The notes under the pieces are model-generated. The model did not search any database. It saw only the letters and a program-made list of their open reading frames with translations, and was not told the DNA's origin. DNA of 64,000 nt from Syngnathus acus (Eukaryota; Chordata; Actinopteri; Syngnathiformes; Syngnathidae), in the NCBI RefSeq assembly GCF_901709675.1, contig NC_051095.1:2150295-2214294 (forward strand), given 5' to 3'. Made by a program: the position numbers and the translations under genes. Positions 36,001-48,963 of this stretch are shown piece after piece. The stretch's first letter is position 1, and each line of letters begins with the position of its first letter.

Positions 36001-36778
36001 ATTCCGTCAAAGCAGTGGTCCCCGAGTTGCTTCTTGGTTATAACGGCCGGTGGTCCCTATAGGGAAACAAAAGCCCTGCCGTAGAGAGGACAGCAGCTTA
36101 CCTTTGCTGAACCTGTAAGGCGTGCAACCCCGCAAGTCCAGAATGTGCTGCTTGGCCAAACTGAGTTTATTTTGCAATATCACTTTCTGGCTCTCCAGCG
36201 TGTCCACGCGACTTTCCAACCCCTGCAGCGTGTCCTCCATGTCCTTCTCCCTGGCGCCGCCGGAGCCCGGCCCCGCCTGACGGAGACGCATCAGTCTGGT
36301 GGACATCCTTTGAGGAGCAAAACCAACAACTCGGTCATTTTAAGATTTTTGTTTTCAATACTTTTTTGGGCGACCACCTGCGCATCTTCTGCTCCTGCGC
36401 TCGTGTGTGCTTTCTCAGCACAACGTTTTCTTCTTGCATGTTAAGGCAAAGATCCTCCAGTTGCTCTCTGGGGAGACGAAATAGCCGCTGCGGATCTGGA
36501 AGGACGAGAGACGGCAACATTCAATAAAAGCTTCTGAAAAAAATATATATATTGTGGCCTCACCTTTTGTAATCATGATGTGATGCTTCTTCCATGGCTT
36601 CACTGAATCACATACGGCATCTGTTCAGACGAGACACGTTCATAAATGCGGTAATGGCAACCTCGTAACTTTAGACGAGTGGAAACAAACCTGGCATTGA
36701 GGCCATGAGGCCCCCCCTCAACAGACCAACGTCCCGTACTGGGAGATCCCCCGCAGTCTCGTCCACCATGGGCGACAT
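30078..36778 (-). CDS. rpgrip1: RPGR-interacting protein 1
   Basis: Multi-exon minus-strand gene ending at TAA 30078. The N-terminal MSPMVDETAGDLPVRD corresponds to the vertebrate start; ATG at 36778 was chosen on that basis, but an extra upstream exon cannot be excluded. Coiled-coil exons span about 36510-33750 (LEDLCLNMQEENVVLRKH, HADTVLELQKARSLLLLEHR). The first C2 domain (33560-33040) has TVTFCTYGLLDFEVHSTPL and GFTSQY. The second C2 (32777-31770) has VSKTIAATADPVFRDSASYP, WVYVFDDSDEQ and GTVRVLMKWKYPF. An acidic linker lies at about 31150-31210. The C-terminal RPGR-interacting domain (30889-30200) has SLRKPRAGEEIHYNF and CVDVGYAFLDLQELL, closer to RPGRIP1 than RPGRIP1L. The tail is acidic (EEDDSDF). 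In vertebrates it anchors RPGR at the photoreceptor connecting cilium. Confidence 0.92.
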
Positions 36779-37441
36779 CACACCAGCTTTCCTCAAACAC
36801 AACCCGGGATGAGGTTTGGAATGAAAACACGTTCACGACTGTGCTGACGTTACAAAAAGAAGCAAACGCAAAAGTGGCTATATCGGAACTCACCAAGCTT
36901 GCTGAACAATTCCGAGACGTCTGCGTTTTAATCCATCTTCATCCTGCTCTCATTGGCTCAAAGCAAACTTGGTGATCACCTCAAGGCTCCATCTGCTTCT
37001 GGGGAGGGGGGGGGGGGGTAATCCTGCCTGTGCACTAATCAGATTACATGGCGTGCTCCCGGATCAGTTTGGCGGCAGCGAGACGAAATATTTTAGAGTG
37101 GCGCGCTGTTCTGGGGTCTGTTTTCATAGTGACACTTTTTGCAAATGGGTTTGATTGGACGGGACCACAAAAGACGGACGGGCATTCCAATTTTAATATA
37201 AACTGGCAATAAACACCAAAGTCAATGACAATAAATTAAATTAAGATGAAATAAAAAGTCAACGCTATGGGAGTAATCATGACTTCAAATGAATTATTAC
37301 ATAATTCCACAACGTCACTCTTGTTTTTTTGTTTTTTTTTGTGCAGTTAGGGAGCATAAGGATGGGAAAAGAATGGCAGTAGCGGTGTCAAAATAAATCA
37401 GGTAAACGATAATCAAATTCATCGACAGCTACTTTGAATAA
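36779..37441. other. rpgrip1 upstream region
   Basis: Presumed promoter and 5' UTR of rpgrip1. A poly-G tract lies at about 37003-37018. No other gene recognised. Confidence 0.4.
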
Positions 37442-37857
37442 TACCGTACTTTTCGGACTATAAGGCGCACCTAAAAACCTAAAATTTTCTCAAAAGCCGG
37501 CAGTGCGCCTTATAGTCCGGTGCGCCTTATATATGGACCAAATTCCTAAATTGAAACTGGCCCGAAGCATTGTGTCATGAATTCAATCATAAGTGGCCTG
37601 CTGAAGACTATGAATCATGAATCAAAAAGACTATGGATCATTATTTTGTGATTCTAAAGTAATTTGTTGCATCTGAAGTTGAAATAAAAAAGATAAAATG
37701 GAAAATGATTTGATTTGGTTTAAAAATCTGACATGATGCATTAATGGTGCGCCTTATAGTCCGGTGCGCCTTATATAAGGACACAGTTTTAAAATGGGCC
37801 ATTCATTGAAGGTGCGCCTTATAGTCCGGTGCGCCTTATAGTCCGGAAAATACGGTA
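37442..37857. mobile_element. Fold-back MITE, TACCGTA family
   Basis: Begins TACCGTACTTTTCGGACTAT and ends with the inverted ATAGTCCGGAAAATACGGTA. The motif TATAGTCCGGTGCGCCTTAT occurs several times internally. Terminal TA on both sides is compatible with a TA target. No coding capacity. Confidence 0.82.
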
Positions 37858-37986
37858 ACTCTGATAAACTGATTTCAGCCTCACAACAGTATTTATTTTC
37901 TAATTCCTCCACGAAAGAGTTTGTGTATCATCAACATAAAATTTTGTTTTTAGATATTATAGATGAATAAATAAAGTGTGTTGACA

Positions 37987-39672
37987 TTATATGGTGACGT
38001 TGTCTAAACTGGCGCTTCCTTCAACAGGCCGGATGACGAGCGGCGAGCCGTTCCTTCCGTTGTCACTCACATCTGGGTTGAAAAGCGGAAACACGGCCTC
38101 TGCGAAGCTAATGTGCGTAAAGGAATAGATGTGCGACTTGGCCTCGGCGTCGTGGAAGGACACCGTCCCGTCGGTCACGTCCAAAAACACCCCGACGACC
38201 TTTGGCCTCTGGGGCAGATACAAAAGGTGTGCTTGTGCCGCGCAGGCCCGATACTCGGTGGCCCGTCTCAAACACACAGCCCAGAATCCGTCTTGCGGGC
38301 TGAGTGTCACCAAGCCCTTCCGCTTGACGGACGCCCGGGCCACGCCCAGATCCCACGACGTCTTGTCCCCCACCTCCACCTCCCAATAGTGCCTCCCGGT
38401 GGTGAAACCCTGCGTGAACAGACAGATTGCCTCCTGGACTTCTTGCGTCCCGCTTTTTGCGTTCCGTCTCGAGTTACCTCGGTGGCCAGCACGCACGGAG
38501 CAGTGTCAAAGCGTTCAGGCAGGTCCGGCAGGTCCCGCTCAACGTCTCCATCCTGAACCCGTCTCCCGTCTTCGGACAGAACCAGCCACGGGTTGGCTGT
38601 CCTGGGGTCCAGATAAACATCAACTACAAAGCAGCACCTTAACTGTCATTAACATCCCTCGGAGATAAGTTGGGTCATGACATCTGCTCACCTGCATACT
38701 GCAACATCATGTCATGCTCTGGATGAAAAACAAATATAGTTGAAGGACGAAAGACGAGTTCCCCTGAAAAACGTGAACATTTCCTGACCTTGAATGGAAA
38801 GTGTTTTTAAAAAATAGCACAGTTGTTGATCAACGTGGTCCAAAGCTCTCCTCACAATCCCCGCACACGTGTCTGAGTGGACCACGTCGTCATGACGAGA
38901 CTTAGAAGACAACGTTGAAGATCCCTGAGACACACACAAATTGAGGCATAGAAAAAAAAAATTAAAGAGCAAACCAATTCCGACCGGGATCGCCGCCGAC
39001 CTGCAGAAGGAGGTGGTCGTCGGTGTGCGGGAGCTGCTTCATCTCGCTCCTTCTCCTCTCCAGCTCGCTGATCTCCAGCTCCAGCTGTGCCATGAGCCTC
39101 TGGGCCGAGCGCTCCATTGCAACCTGCCGCCTCTCAATGGTCTCCAGCAGCTCAGACCAGCTTCTCTCCAGGGCCCGGGTCAGAGAAGAAAAGATCTCTG
39201 CACTCCGCTCTAGTTCCAACTTGGCCTTTTCCTGGAGACATAAATGAAAGTTGAAGTTGTCCACTATTCAAAAATCAAACCAGGAGAACTTCAGATAGTT
39301 AAGCCATGCCAATGCTAATGTTTACACGTAATAGAAACTCACTTTGGTGAGCTCCACGCAGTTTTTGATCTCCTCCACCTTCTGACGTCTGTCTCGGATC
39401 ATCTCCTGGACCCCTGAGTCCACCGGCTTCCTTCTGGCTCGGACGCGCTCGGACATTTCCCTGGCGAAAGAGTTCTCGCATAGCTCCGGCCGGGTAGCGA
39501 AAAGCGTGTCACATTTGGGACAGCTGGAGGCGGCGCCGTGCTCCCAGCGGGATGTGATGCAGTTGAAGCAGAAGCTGTGACCGCAGGGAATGGATACGGG
39601 CTCGGAGAAAACATCCTGACAGATGCCGCACTGGAGCAGCGCCTCTGACAAGATAGTGCTGGGAGAGGCCAT
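37987..39672 (-). CDS. TRIM-like RING E3 ligase with PRY-SPRY, no B-box
   Basis: The start is [20 protein letters not shown] (ATG 39672). A C3HC4 RING finger follows ([27 protein letters not shown]), then directly [19 protein letters not shown], the segment that in fish TRIMs normally follows a B-box. Coiled-coil exon 38962-39235 reads [21 protein letters not shown] short exon is at about 38800-38930. PRY-SPRY exons run from about 38625 to 37987, with [40 protein letters not shown] and [16 protein letters not shown], ending LDNVTI then TAA. The protein is probably a cytosolic ubiquitin ligase of the large fish TRIM/finTRIM-like group, often linked to antiviral defence. Exact orthology not assigned. 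It is head-to-head with oga. Confidence 0.85.
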
Positions 39673-40566
39673 GACCTTGACAAATGTCAACATACAACAG
39701 CAAATCAAATCCGTGCACCTGAAAAATAACACTCACAATAAAAATAAATAAATAAATAAAATGCACCAACAATAACAACTATTGTTATTAATAATAATAA
39801 AATGTACAAAGAGATACAGGGGAAAAAAAAAAAGATGTGCTCACATTTATGAGGGGTGCTCGGGTGTCACGTGAGAACGAGAAACGCAATCTAGTTACCG
39901 AAAGCTCAACCTATATGCATTCACCGAGTTACAAAACGCAACTTCCTTGTCACTGACTAACATTCAAAGTTGTTCAAAGTCCAGCATGCTGGCACGGATG
40001 ACATTTGTTGCGAACGTTTGCTCTGCTGTGTTACATTTCACCTGCTTGTGTTGGTATTGTCAGGCGCGTATTTTGACTCGCCTCTAGCTTGGATATTTGG
40101 AAATGAACTTTTGGATTGGTCCTACCTTGACGTTTAAAAGGAAATTGTCCCCGTTGGGCAATCCAAGCAAATATTTGCAGCACCTTGGAAAGTCGTGCAC
40201 TTCTCCACTTTACAGTCAAGCCACGCCCACCGAAGGCCAGACTTTGTCGACTCAAGGGGAGGAGTAAAGTAATGACGTCAGAATTCCTTTTCGTTGACAA
40301 TTTCTATTATAACGGGTAGTCATTTTACAGTGTGTGCGTTGAGATGCAAAAAGAATCACGCGTGGAAACGCGCAGCAAGCAAGGCGACTACGGGCATAGG
40401 AATGAACGAGCTTTTGTTGAGCACCTGAACGCGTCACCGAGATTCAGTGGCGAGCGCGACGACAGTGAGGAAAGGAGCATGAAGGAGGAGGAAGAAGAAG
40501 CGTGAAGCGTTAATTCGGCGCAAAGACGGCTTCCCTGCTGGCCTCGGACGCGGGAAGGGAGGCAGG
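39673..40566. other. TRIM-oga head-to-head intergenic region
   Basis: Shared 5' region of two divergent genes. A short AT-rich segment lies near 39738-39800. A perfect CRE lies at 40273-40280. GA-rich sequence at about 40470-40566 probably forms the oga 5' UTR. No further exon recognised. Confidence 0.45.
40273..40280. promoter_or_regulatory. CRE palindrome in oga/TRIM promoter
   Basis: TGACGTCA lies 287 bases upstream of the oga ATG and about 600 bases upstream of the divergent TRIM ATG. A full CREB/ATF palindrome in a promoter position is suggestive, not proof. Confidence 0.35.
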
Positions 40567-43500
40567 ATGGAGGAGAAGCAGCGCTTTCTTTGCGGCGTGG
40601 TGGAAGGTGAGCGCCATGGTCTTCAGCATCCCTCACATCATATGCTTGACTTCTCTATTCCCCTTCTCCATCCGTTTGACCTACATTTTGTGTGTCGCTC
40701 CCTTGACTCCGCATGCAGCCCTGCACCAAGACATGGCATGATCGTCCCACCTGACCTGTAATAGTATGTGGAAGGTCTCAGACATGAAAAGGCGCTGGTA
40801 GCCATGGATAAAATACAAAGAGGGATAGTGATGATGCAAATGCATTGAAGTGCGAGTAACGAAGATGTTGTACATTCCAAGACAATTAGTGTTGGCCATT
40901 TAGTTACGCGCGCAAAAAAAAAAAAAAAAAGGTCTCAGTAGGATGGAGGTGCACAAATGCACCACAAACTGATCACTAGGTTTCTGCACGTAGCGAATAG
41001 TAGCAATACTCTCCTTTGTGGCGTGTCTCGTACTGTCAGTAATTAGGTCTGCACATGCATGCACATTACACACAGCTCACAGATTTCCCCCTCCCCTCCA
41101 TGGAACTTCCGGAGGAAAGGTAATATAAGCAGCGCAGAATTGTGTGGTCAACACTGCGCGTTCACACTCCTACTGTACGTATTCCGACATCACAAAGGGA
41201 GGAGAGAAACACTGGAGATGCTCCCGTTTCTAAAAATAGCAGACGTGATGAAGAGCGTAGCCAGAGATGAATAATGACTTTGGTAAACATGGGACGAGAG
41301 GATGGATGAGAACCTTGAAACATTTAGATCAGGGGTGTCAAACTCATTTTTTTCGCGGGCCGCATTGTAGTCATAGCTTCTTTCGGAGGCCCATTATGAC
41401 TGTCAACCCAAATAAATGTATGAGCACCTCATATTATATACAGTAAAAGCTACAAAACAAACAAACAAACAACTCTTTTTTCAAATCAGACGAGTAAAAA
41501 CTGGTCGAATATTTAAAAAAAAAAAAAAGATCATAAAAGTGAAGACAATTTGCAATTCTAGCAATGACACGAATTTGATGCACAATTTGTCTTCGCGGGC
41601 CGTATCTGGCCCCCGGGCCTTGAGTTTGACACCTGTGATTTAGATGGAATTTAGATGGTGTGAAATGATGACGTTTCATTAACTGCAAAAATGAGACTTG
41701 AGATACTGTCAAGGGATCAAAACAAACAGAAATGACAACGTGATGTACGTATGTATACTTGCAGGCATAATGGGTATTGTATGAGGCCAATTACTACCCA
41801 TGTTTTGAGGTATCGGGTACTCGTGGACGCTGCCGATACAAGCCACCGACACTTAAAGCAAAACGTCACGTCGGCAGTAGTTGGCGCTAGGGGAGTATCA
41901 TTGATTTATATTTAATGCGCCTGAAGAAGTTACATATTTATCTAATGGAAAGAAAATACTTGGGGGGCGGTGCTAATTCTTTGCAATGACCCTATATAAT
42001 AAACAACGAATGGAAGTCTGTTCACCTTTTTCGCCAGTGTTAAATCCTATATCAAAAGTACTGGAGGTATCGGTCCTTGGTATCGGTACTCAGAAGAGTG
42101 AATACGAGTGGTATACTGATATGGTGGTATCCAGAATGAATACTGTGTGGAAATAAATGTTTCATCTTCTACAGGTTTCTACGGAAGGCCATGGTCTATG
42201 GACCAGAGAAGATTTCTCTTTCAGTGGTAAGTGGAACGCCACGCTGTACGCATAATCACGTCTCTCGCTACATTTTCCATTTCTTCTACTTAAAGCCGTG
42301 AATATGTGTTTGCCGGCCGTCGCTTGGAAAGTCTCCCGTCACCGTGTTGGCGTAACGGCGGCCGGGCGTGGAGTGTGGGCTGTGCGGTTATTTATAGATC
42401 CAATTCTTTAGGCTCAAACGGAGGAGCTACGTACTCAGGGTTGCGTAAGTTTGCCTCAGCGGGGACCGAGCGGGGATGGTGCTTGGCTGCGCAATCAGAG
42501 CATCTGTTCAGGAAGTGAGATCCACCTACAACAGAAACAGTTTGCGTGAATGTTTTCCATGCTATTCATTATTCAGGAGGTCATTTGCAGTAAATTAGCC
42601 CATGATCAATACAGTCCTGCCAACACCTGACAGATGTTAGCAAGACGGTTGCAATACTGCAGGCAGTACAGATTATGTGTCAACATTCAGTGGTGGTGCT
42701 AGGTGGGGGCCATGGCCACCCGCGGCCACCCTACATCTAGGGGGAAGTTTTAATACCTGTGACCACAATTCGTTTTTATGTAAAGAGTATACCGTTTTTT
42801 TCCATGTATAATGCGCCCCCATGTATAATACGCACCCTAAAAATGGCATGTTGATGCTGGAAAAAAGCCTGTACCCATGTATAATACGCACCCAAATTTT
42901 GACTCCTACTTAAGTCCGTAAACGTAAAATTATTTCAGAAAAAAGATCATCTTTGGGAACAACCGGATGTTATTCTGCCGGTCAGTATCACTGCGCATGC
43001 GCTAGCAAACTCGATAGCGTAGAACTGTTTTGGATTTGTGTAGCGTACATTGTGACAGCAAACGAGCAGGTGATCGAGCAAGCGTCTGATACGAGAGCAT
43101 TGTGTTCGTATGGAGCGTGTTTGAAGTGAACAGCAGAGAAGAAAGCGCATCTGTAATGGCGGCCTCCGTATGATATCCGGATAAAAAAAAAAAAATAAAA
43201 AATATATATATATATATTTGTACCCATGTATAATGCCACCCCAGATTTTAGGACAATAAATTAGTTAAATTTTGTGCATTATACATGGAAAAAAACGGTA
43301 TGTTCAATTCTGAACATGGACTCCAAAAAGAATCTGTTTATAGTAAAGAACATTGGATTGGACAATCAACATTGTTGTTTTCACAATTTGAGGGACATTT
43401 TTAGATATAATCTGAATGAATGCGCCATCAATTGCAGTATGCAAAACTGCCATCAGTGACTGTAACTGGCTAGCAACTCGATACATGTGATAAAAGTAAT

Positions 43501-46500
43501 ATACAAGCTAGTACACACAACAAATGCAAATAAAATGTCCTTATGGAGCAAATAAAGCTCAGCAAAATGGGGCTTTTTTTGGGGTCGAGCAAGGTGCTGG
43601 CCCATAGTGATGGTAAAATGAAGCTTCCTGAACCAGTTGTATTTTTTTTTTACTCCTCTAGATGGCGAACCCAATTCAACATTGGGCTGAAAGTACATTG
43701 ACTTCTCAATACCTCATTGTCTAAAACAACCGTGCCATTTAGAGGATTCAAAAAATATAGCAACTAGTCCATGAAGCAGATTTGAAGCTTCATTTTACCT
43801 TCACAATTGCTGGGTATATTTTATTCCACGAATCCTAGACGACGGGTGGCATGACTTCCCAATGTGCGTGAGTCCCTAATGGTAAAAAACAACAACAACA
43901 TCCTTCGCTTTCTCTGTGCTAGGATGCAGAATTGGGGTTTGAACACTTACCTGTATGGTCCAAAAGATGACCTGAAGCACAGACTGTTGTGGAGGGAAGT
44001 CTATTCACCTGAAGAGGAAGGTACAAAAGAAAGAGCTCCCGTTGCGCTAAGTATCCCGTCTCGCTTCTTCTTCTTCATGTTGAAAAGCTGTCCTCGCAGG
44101 ACAATTGCTCACCCTGATCACGGAGGCCCACTCCAGAGGCCTGAGATTCATTTACGCCCTGTCCCCGGGTCAGGACATCGTCTTCTCGTCCCCGTGTGAC
44201 CTGACCCTCCTGAAACGCAAACTGAAACAAGTAAGTCACGCTTCAATCTTGACGATGCTTCACGCGCTTTGACTCCGCCCACTTGCGTTCTGTCCAGGTG
44301 TCCGACCTGGGTTGCCAGGCCTTTGCCATCCTCTTTGACGACATCGATCACTCGTTGTGTCAGGCCGACAGCGAGGCCTTCTCTTCGTTCGCGCACGCTC
44401 AAGTCAGCGTCACCAACGAGCTCTATCGGTTCTTGGGGGAGCCGCCTGTCTTCCTGTTCTGCCCCACCGGTACGCATCCTGACGTAAACTCTTTGCGAGC
44501 TTCGCTGGCCGGGAATGAACTTCCTCTCGCTCTTTCAGAATACTGCGGTTCTCTGTGTTCCCCCAGCGTGCAGAAGTCTCCTTACCTGCAAACAGTTGGG
44601 GAGGATTTGCTTCCCGACATTACAGTCATATGGACAGGTGAGGCACTTTTTGAAGGTATCTCAATCAGGACCAGGTGACCCCTCAGAGTCCCGACCCAAG
44701 CTCCCCAAACTTGCCCTCTGTGGCTCACAGGTAATAAGGTCATCTCAAAGAAACTATCCGTGGACCGTCTGGCCGAGGTGGAGTCGGTGCTTCAGCGGCC
44801 GCCGCTCATCTGGGACAACCTTCACGCCAACGACTACGACTCCCGCCGGCTCTTCTTGGGTCCTTTCAAGGGCCGCGAGCCTTGGCTTAGGGGCCACCTG
44901 AGGGGACTCCTCCTCAATCCCAACTGCGAGTTTGAGGCCAACTACATCCCGCTGCACACGCTGGCAAACTGGTACAGGACTGGAAGCCAGGAGAGAAAAG
45001 GTGACACAAGGCAACAACCGGCCAGCGAGGAACCTGTAGACTAACGCTGACGTTTTTATTCTTCAGATGAGGAGACAGACTATTGTCCTGACAGAGCTTT
45101 GTCTGCAGCATTGCATGACTGGATGGAAGAACTCAACCAGCCTCTCCAAGCAGGTCAATATTCTACAGCGCGTACGATTCAAGCAACGGAACGTCATTTT
45201 TAGGAAGGTTTCGCCAATGTATGATGTTCTCAGGTCGGCAGAGCGCACGATCAGATCAGCGCTGCTCTAGATCCAGAACCCCGGACAGATCCCACTGCAC
45301 GTCCACCTTTCGAGGGAGCGCCGTGGTGGCTAAACTCCCTGTCTTCCCTCTCAACTCAAGCTCCCCCCCCCCCTCACCCACCAAGGCCAAAGGGGAAAGC
45401 GAGGTACGAGAAGGCGGGAAAAGGCAGCCCGCTCAAGGCAGCCACCAGGTTCCGGCGTCCAGGCCCACAGCTCCTTCAGGACCTAAGGCCCGGGGCCGAG
45501 GCCTCTGCGGTGGGAAGGGCCTGCTGAGCGAGGCCCAGGTGCGGCTGCTGGTGGGCCTCCATTATCTGCCTCACGAGCACGGCCCGTCGGCCCAGAAACT
45601 TATCCAAGATCTGACTTGGCTCAAAAGCAACTGCCACGTGGTCAGCGCCAACAGCAAGAAGAGCTCACCTCACAAGGTCCGAAAACCTTCGACAGTTGGC
45701 GTGTCTCTATGTAGAAAAGCTCATAGTTTGGACGTCTTCTGTTCTGATCCTGTCTGTGATGGTGGCGCGTGGCGCCCACAAGGTTGACGAATGGCGCCAA
45801 CGGGCCTCCGGGTTCCTGTCTCTGTGTGAGGACATCGCCCAGCTGCACTGTAGCGTGGTGGGCGGGGCTAACCGGGCTGTGCTCTATGACCTTTACCCTT
45901 ACGTCTGGGACCTGAGGAACATGGCACTTGTGGCCAAGGCCTTCGTATGCTGGCTGGGTGAGGAACGAACATCGTAAATATACACTGGTGCCTTGCGATA
46001 TAAATACAGTAAACTGGGGTTCAGTGTGATGACAATAATTCTCATTATACCGTATTGGCACGAAGATAAGATGAGGTTTTTCTCATTGAAATAAAACTGA
46101 AAAGGGGGGGGGATGGTGCGTCTTACATTCGGGGTCTAGACAAAGGCTTTTTTTTCAAACTTGAGTCTTGAAAAAGAAGGGGGCGTCTTATAATCGGGGT
46201 CGTCTTATATTCGGACCAATATGGTAATAGCTGCTCTCATACGCCCCTTAGATGGTCGTATTCTGAATGATAGCGCCACCTTGGCTTCCTGGAGGAATTG
46301 CTTCCAACGTGAGTAATCGTCTCGTTCAATTATTACGATCATCGGCATTGTCGGAGCAAAACGTACCATTGATTTGAGACAGTGTGCGGGAAGACGGCAG
46401 GAACGGAGCTGCTGGGGGAGGAGTCGGAGCCGTGGGCGTTCAAAGGGGGCGTATCCGGTGAAGTGCAGGTCGGGCGTCCGTTTCCTCTCATGATGACTCG

Positions 46501-48932
46501 CTTGGCTCGGGTCACTCAGCTCACGTGTTGTGCATGTCGTGCGTGAGCGCAGATGCTTCTCCCCGGAGGCGGCGGCAGCAGCAGCGAACTCTTCACTCAC
46601 CCGCCTCCTCTCTTCCCAACCTCGCGTCTCTACAACATCAGGCCCTACCACAGTAAGGACAAGGTAAGGAACTTCTTTTTTTGTTCCCTTAATGCTTATG
46701 ACAATAGTGATATCAAATTAAGGCAAAACATTTGACTATTTGGCAATATTATCTATTTCCTTCACTGTACAACAAAGTGATGAATTGACAAAAATTTGCC
46801 AATTTCATGGGGAATGGATTTATTTTGATCTTATTTTGTAACATGTTAATGTGTAAACTAAATACCTAAATTATTAATAATAATAATATATATAATACCG
46901 TATTGGCCCGAATATAAGACGACCCTGATTATAAGACGACCCCCTCTATTTCAAGACTCAAGTTTGAAAAAAGCCTTGTCTTATATTCGGGCCAATATGG
47001 TAATAGATATAAAAATATAAATATAATAAATAATAAAAATAAATAAAAATATATAATAAATACACAACTATAATGAATATAATGATAAATATAATACAAA
47101 TATTAAATAATAATAATCTGATCTTTGCCAGTTATGAAAGAGCTATTAAAATGGCCGGTGGATTAATCGACACGAATTTTCACATCCAGGTATTAGTTAG
47201 ATCAGTGGTTCCCAAAGTGGGCGGTACCGCCCCCCTGGGGGCGGTGGAAAGATCTGGGGGGGCGGTGAGGAAGAAAGGGGCGGTAGGGGGGCGGCAGTCG
47301 ATTTGTACACAACACGCCGCTCTGGCCCAGTCAGATCCGACAGCATAAACTACAAAAGCAAAAGCTCAGGTTTGTAATTTCAAGCTTGTAATGTTCTGAA
47401 TTTTATCTTATAATAAAAACCGCATTCTGGCGGTCAACATCATCTTGAGTTCAAGTCAACATGAAATTGGGGACTCGCCAGAACGCGCCGTGTTGTGTTG
47501 TGTTGAGCTGGTTAGGGCAGTGGTCCCCAACCACCGGGCCGCGGACCGGTACCGGGCCGCCAAGCCGCACAGAATTTTTTTTTTATCGACGATCAATTAA
47601 TTCAGGTCAAGACACTCGTCCCGGTCACGTGACATGTTTCCCCAGTCGAGCCCGCAAAGCTAATATGTGGCGACAGGCTAACTAACCAGGCAGTGAAGCA
47701 TTCAAAACTGCTTCAACACATGGAGACCAAGCATCCTGCAATAAAAGACAAACCTTAAATCACTTCGGGTGTCATTGTCTCCGATTACGTCTAGATGGGA
47801 CCGGCTCGTTTCTGAGAAACAAACTCAGTGCTCCCACTAATTCAACGTAATGGTAATGATATTATAAATGTATTATTTATTTATTTATATAAATGCATTA
47901 TTTATTTATATAAATGTATTATTTATTTATATAAATGCCTTGGGGGGGGGGGGGCGCTAGGAATTCACTGGGGAGCCAAAGGGGGCGCCAGCCTGCAAAA
48001 GTTTGGGAACCACTGAGTTAGATTGTTTACAAACAGCACGGTTTGGTCTTTAACAGGTGGAGTTGTACCGTATGGTCCGGCAGCTTCACATCAGGTCTCA
48101 GTGCGGCCAAGATTTCAGCGCGTCTCATCCGGATGTCGTAGGGGACAGGTGCGTGTCAAAAGTTCCGAATCTCATCAGACGCAGAACCTTCATAGAGCCG
48201 CCATTTTGCTTGCTCAGGTGTCTCGGACCGTGCCTGGCCTTGTGCCCCGAGTACAGCTTCATCTTGGAGGACGAGCTGGGCGTGTGCGGGTGTATTATGG
48301 GCATCGTGGACGTGCGTTCTTTTGCCAAGAGGTGTCAGGCTAGCTGGTTGCCCGCCATGAGGGATAAGTACCTTGCCAATGGGGGGAACGCCAACACACA
48401 GGTGCGTACGCTCGTGGACGTCCAGGAGGTTGGATACAGAGTGGTAGCAAAAAATAGAACATATGTAGGTGAGAGAGAGAGAGACATGGGCGGAACACTG
48501 AGCCAAACCATAGCAGTCAGTCTCTGACGTCAACAGAGAACTTGGCTTTATCCTCGCTGACCACGCTGTGCGTCAAAGCACACACTTATTATGCTTAATG
48601 TCCTCCAAATTACGCGTGTGTTTTTAAACGAATCTTTTGACCTGTAGACTCAAATTCAATCCAGCGTCAATAAAACAACAGCGCTAGCCATACTAAGCTA
48701 GAATTAGCATCGTAAAGAAAACAATATTAGCCACAGTCGCATTGATACATGAATAGCGTAACTTATTCGTAATGGAGAATGTATGAAGTTCAAGGTTTCT
48801 TTATTAATATAAGATATTAATATCTTAATATAGGTACATTTGGTTAGACATGTACTATGAATTAAAAATCAAAACAAGATGTACTTTCCTGTTGAATGTT
48901 GCTAATATGCTAATACCACCACCTCATATACG

Positions 48933-48963
<31 letters not shown>

